DNA from: Acidimicrobiia bacterium
GTDB taxonomy: Bacteria; Actinomycetota; Acidimicrobiia; IMCC26256; JAENVU01
Assembly: GCA_016650415.1 (NCBI GenBank)
Contig: JAENVU010000398.1
Location: 1 to 14,304 of the forward strand
Direction: 5' to 3'
DNA: 14,304 bases
Of this stretch, positions 12,782-14,304 are shown in pieces. A program made the translations under genes and the position numbers. The notes under the pieces were generated by a model. That model did no database searches, was not told the DNA's origin, and saw only the letters and a list, made by a program, of their open reading frames with translations. How positions within the stretch are numbered: the first letter of the stretch is position 1; each line of letters starts with the position of its first letter.

Positions 12782-14304
12782 TGACCCAGCCCGACATGTC
12801 CGCCCCGGCCGATCCGGCGGTGGTCATCATCGGGGCCGGGCCCGCGGGCTTGACCGCGGCCTACCAACTCTCCAAGAGTGGGAAACGGGCCACGATCCTC
12901 GAAGCCGACGACATCGTCGGCGGCATCAGCCGCACCGTCGAACGAGACGGGTGGCGCTTCGACATCGGTGGCCACCGCTTCTTCACCAAGGTTCGGGACG
13001 TCGACGACCTCTGGTTCGAGATCCTCGGGAAGGACGAGTTCCTCCAGCGACCCCGGATGTCCCGGATCCTCTACCGGGGCAAGCTCTACGACTACCCGCT
13101 GAAGCCGCTGAACGCGCTCGGGAACCTGGGTCCGATCGAGGCCGTCCGTTGTGTCGCCTCCTACGGCTGGGCGAAGGTGCGACCGCCGGAGGACACCAGC
13201 AACCTCGAGGGCTTCTACGTCAGCCAGTTCGGCTGGCGGCTCTACGAACACTTCTTCCGCCGGTACAACGAGAAGGTGTGGGGTGTGCCCACGAAGGAGA
13301 TGTCGGCCGACTTCGGTGCTCAGCGCTCGAAGGGAATGTCGCTGATGACCGCGATCGGCGACGCGATGACGCCGAAGTGGTGGAAAGCGCGCAAGAGCAA
13401 AGGCGAACAGGTCACCTCGCTCATCGAGTCGTTCAACTATCCCAAGTACGGGCCCGGTCAGATGTGGGAGCGCGCCGCGGAGATCGTGACCGAACGGGGG
13501 AGCGAGCTGATCTTCGACGCGAAGGTGATCCGCGTCTCCCACCGCGACGGCGCGGCGTACGAAGTCGTGGCCCTGGTCGACGGTGAGGAGCGGAGCTTCC
13601 CGTGCGACGACGTCATCTCGTCGATGCCGTTCCGTTCGTTGATCCGGGCCATGGACCCACCGGCGCCGGACGACGTGCGCGCCGCGGCCGAGGGCCTCAC
13701 CTACCGGGACTTCATGACCGTGGCACTGGTGGTGCCCCAGGAGTTCTCGTTCCCCGACAACTGGATCTACATCCACGACCCGGCCGTGAAGGTGGGACGG
13801 ATCCAGAACTTCGGGTCGTGGTCGCCGTACCTCGTCAAGGAGGGTCGGACCTGCCTCGGCCTCGAGTTCTTCGTCAACGAGGGCGACGACATGTGGACCA
13901 AGGCCGACGACGACCTCATCGTCCAGGCCAAGGCGGAAGTCGAACACCTCGGTCTGGCCGACAGTTCCAAGGTCGAGACCGCGTACGTGGTGCGGATGCC
14001 CAAGGCCTATCCCGTGTACGACGAGCATTACCAGGCCAACGTCGCGGTCTTGCGGGCCTGGATTGCCGCCAACTGCCCCAACGTCATGCCGACCGGCCGC
14101 AACGGCATGCACAAGTACAACAACCAAGATCACTCGATGCTCACCGCGATGCTCTCGGTCGAGAACATCCTCGGTGCCCATCACGACGTCTGGACCGTCA
14201 ACGTGGAGGACGAGTACCACGAGGAGTCGATCACGCGCGACGACCGCCAGGGCGGCACCGGGCGCGACGCGCCGGTACTGGCCCGTGAGTCGATCGATGC
14301 CGCC
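12781..14304 (+). CDS. UDP-galactopyranose mutase-like NAD(P)/FAD-dependent oxidoreductase (3' end beyond window)
   Basis: There are 508 codons with no stop in the window. An N-terminal Rossmann fold carries VVIIGAGPAGLTAAY (14-28; GxGxxG at 18-23), with the ribose-binding acid E41 and GGISR (47-51). FDIGGHRFFT (60-69) corresponds to the GAHIFHT-type segment of UDP-galactopyranose mutases. The middle part (FNYPKYGPGQMWE, 218-230) and the FAD-closing C-terminal segment (GRNGMHKYNNQDHSMLTAM, 439-457) are typical of the UGM/amine-oxidase-like flavoproteins often found in envelope polysaccharide loci. Residues after about 485 look like a hydrophilic tail, so little is probably missing. True UGM converts UDP-Galp to UDP-Galf in the cytosol. 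This protein is longer (UGM is about 370-400 aa) and only a relative, so ring contraction is a hypothesis. There is no signal peptide or membrane helix, so it is cytosolic. It overlaps the GT-C gene by one base and has a strong GGAGGA site, which suggests co-expression. Confidence 0.85.
   Translation, partial: MTQPDMSAPADPAVVIIGAGPAGLTAAYQLSKSGKRATILEADDIVGGISRTVERDGWRFDIGGHRFFTKVRDVDDLWFEILGKDEFLQRPRMSRILYRGKLYDYPLKPLNALGNLGPIEAVRCVASYGWAKVRPPEDTSNLEGFYVSQFGWRLYEHFFRRYNEKVWGVPTKEMSADFGAQRSKGMSLMTAIGDAMTPKWWKARKSKGEQVTSLIESFNYPKYGPGQMWERAAEIVTERGSELIFDAKVIRVSHRDGAAYEVVALVDGEERSFPCDDVISSMPFRSLIRAMDPPAPDDVRAAAEGLTYRDFMTVALVVPQEFSFPDNWIYIHDPAVKVGRIQNFGSWSPYLVKEGRTCLGLEFFVNEGDDMWTKADDDLIVQAKAEVEHLGLADSSKVETAYVVRMPKAYPVYDEHYQANVAVLRAWIAANCPNVMPTGRNGMHKYNNQDHSMLTAMLSVENILGAHHDVWTVNVEDEYHEESITRDDRQGGTGRDAPVLARESIDAA

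Noticed and set aside
12718..14220. 500-codon open frame on the minus strand, opposite the flavoprotein gene
   Set aside because: The translation is rich in His, Val and Glu without motifs, whereas the plus-strand frame has a textbook FAD-binding Rossmann motif.
1..14304. CRISPR array, tRNA, insertion sequence or prophage signals
   Set aside because: No regularly spaced direct repeats, cloverleaf-like segments, transposase motifs or terminal inverted repeats with target duplications were seen. The only notable inverted repeat is coding sequence within paralogues.

Overview
The window is about two-thirds GC, with GTG/ATG starts and tightly packed genes. It reads as a chromosomal segment of a high-GC actinobacterium. 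A coenzyme-F420-type luciferase-like oxidoreductase at the left edge and two giant AftD-like (arabinofuranosyltransferase-type) membrane proteins support this. The lack of any mycolate gene and the overall style suggest a lineage outside the mycobacteria, possibly class Acidimicrobiia, but the class-level placement is inference. There is no sign of phage, insertion sequence, CRISPR, tRNA or rRNA. All six genes are open without frameshifts; the first and last are cut by the window edges.

Layout: (1) 1-537 (+), the C-terminal end of an LLM-class F420-dependent oxidoreductase, probably unrelated to the rest. (2) 600-2165 (+), a GT39-like membrane glycosyltransferase of 521 aa. It overlaps by 4 bp with (3) 2162-6559 (+), a 1465-aa AftD-like GT-C glycosyltransferase. 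(4) 6512-10792 (-), a second AftD-like protein of 1426 aa, which converges on (3) so that the two 3' ends overlap by 48 bp. (5) 10877-12781 (+), a 634-aa GT-C-type membrane protein with a large C-terminal soluble domain. It overlaps by 1 bp with (6) 12781-end (+), a UDP-galactopyranose-mutase-like FAD oxidoreductase. Only two intergenic gaps exist, 62 bp (538-599) and 84 bp (10793-10876). Each carries TACNNT hexamers close to the start codons, consistent with leaderless or nearly leaderless transcripts.

Working model (inference): genes 2-6 are a cell-envelope glycan module. GT-C enzymes use polyprenyl-phosphate sugars on the outer face of the membrane. The two AftD-like enzymes, each with two discoidin-like sugar-binding modules, could extend or branch a furanose-rich polymer. 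The UGM-like flavoprotein may modify a nucleotide sugar or a related precursor in the cytosol. No DprE1/DprE2, UbiA-type or EmbA/B/C genes lie in the window, so the arabinan chemistry cannot be confirmed here. The most notable points are the convergent, end-overlapping AftD-like pair, their shared uncharacterised extracytoplasmic signatures, and a 30-bp perfect inverted repeat that links them.
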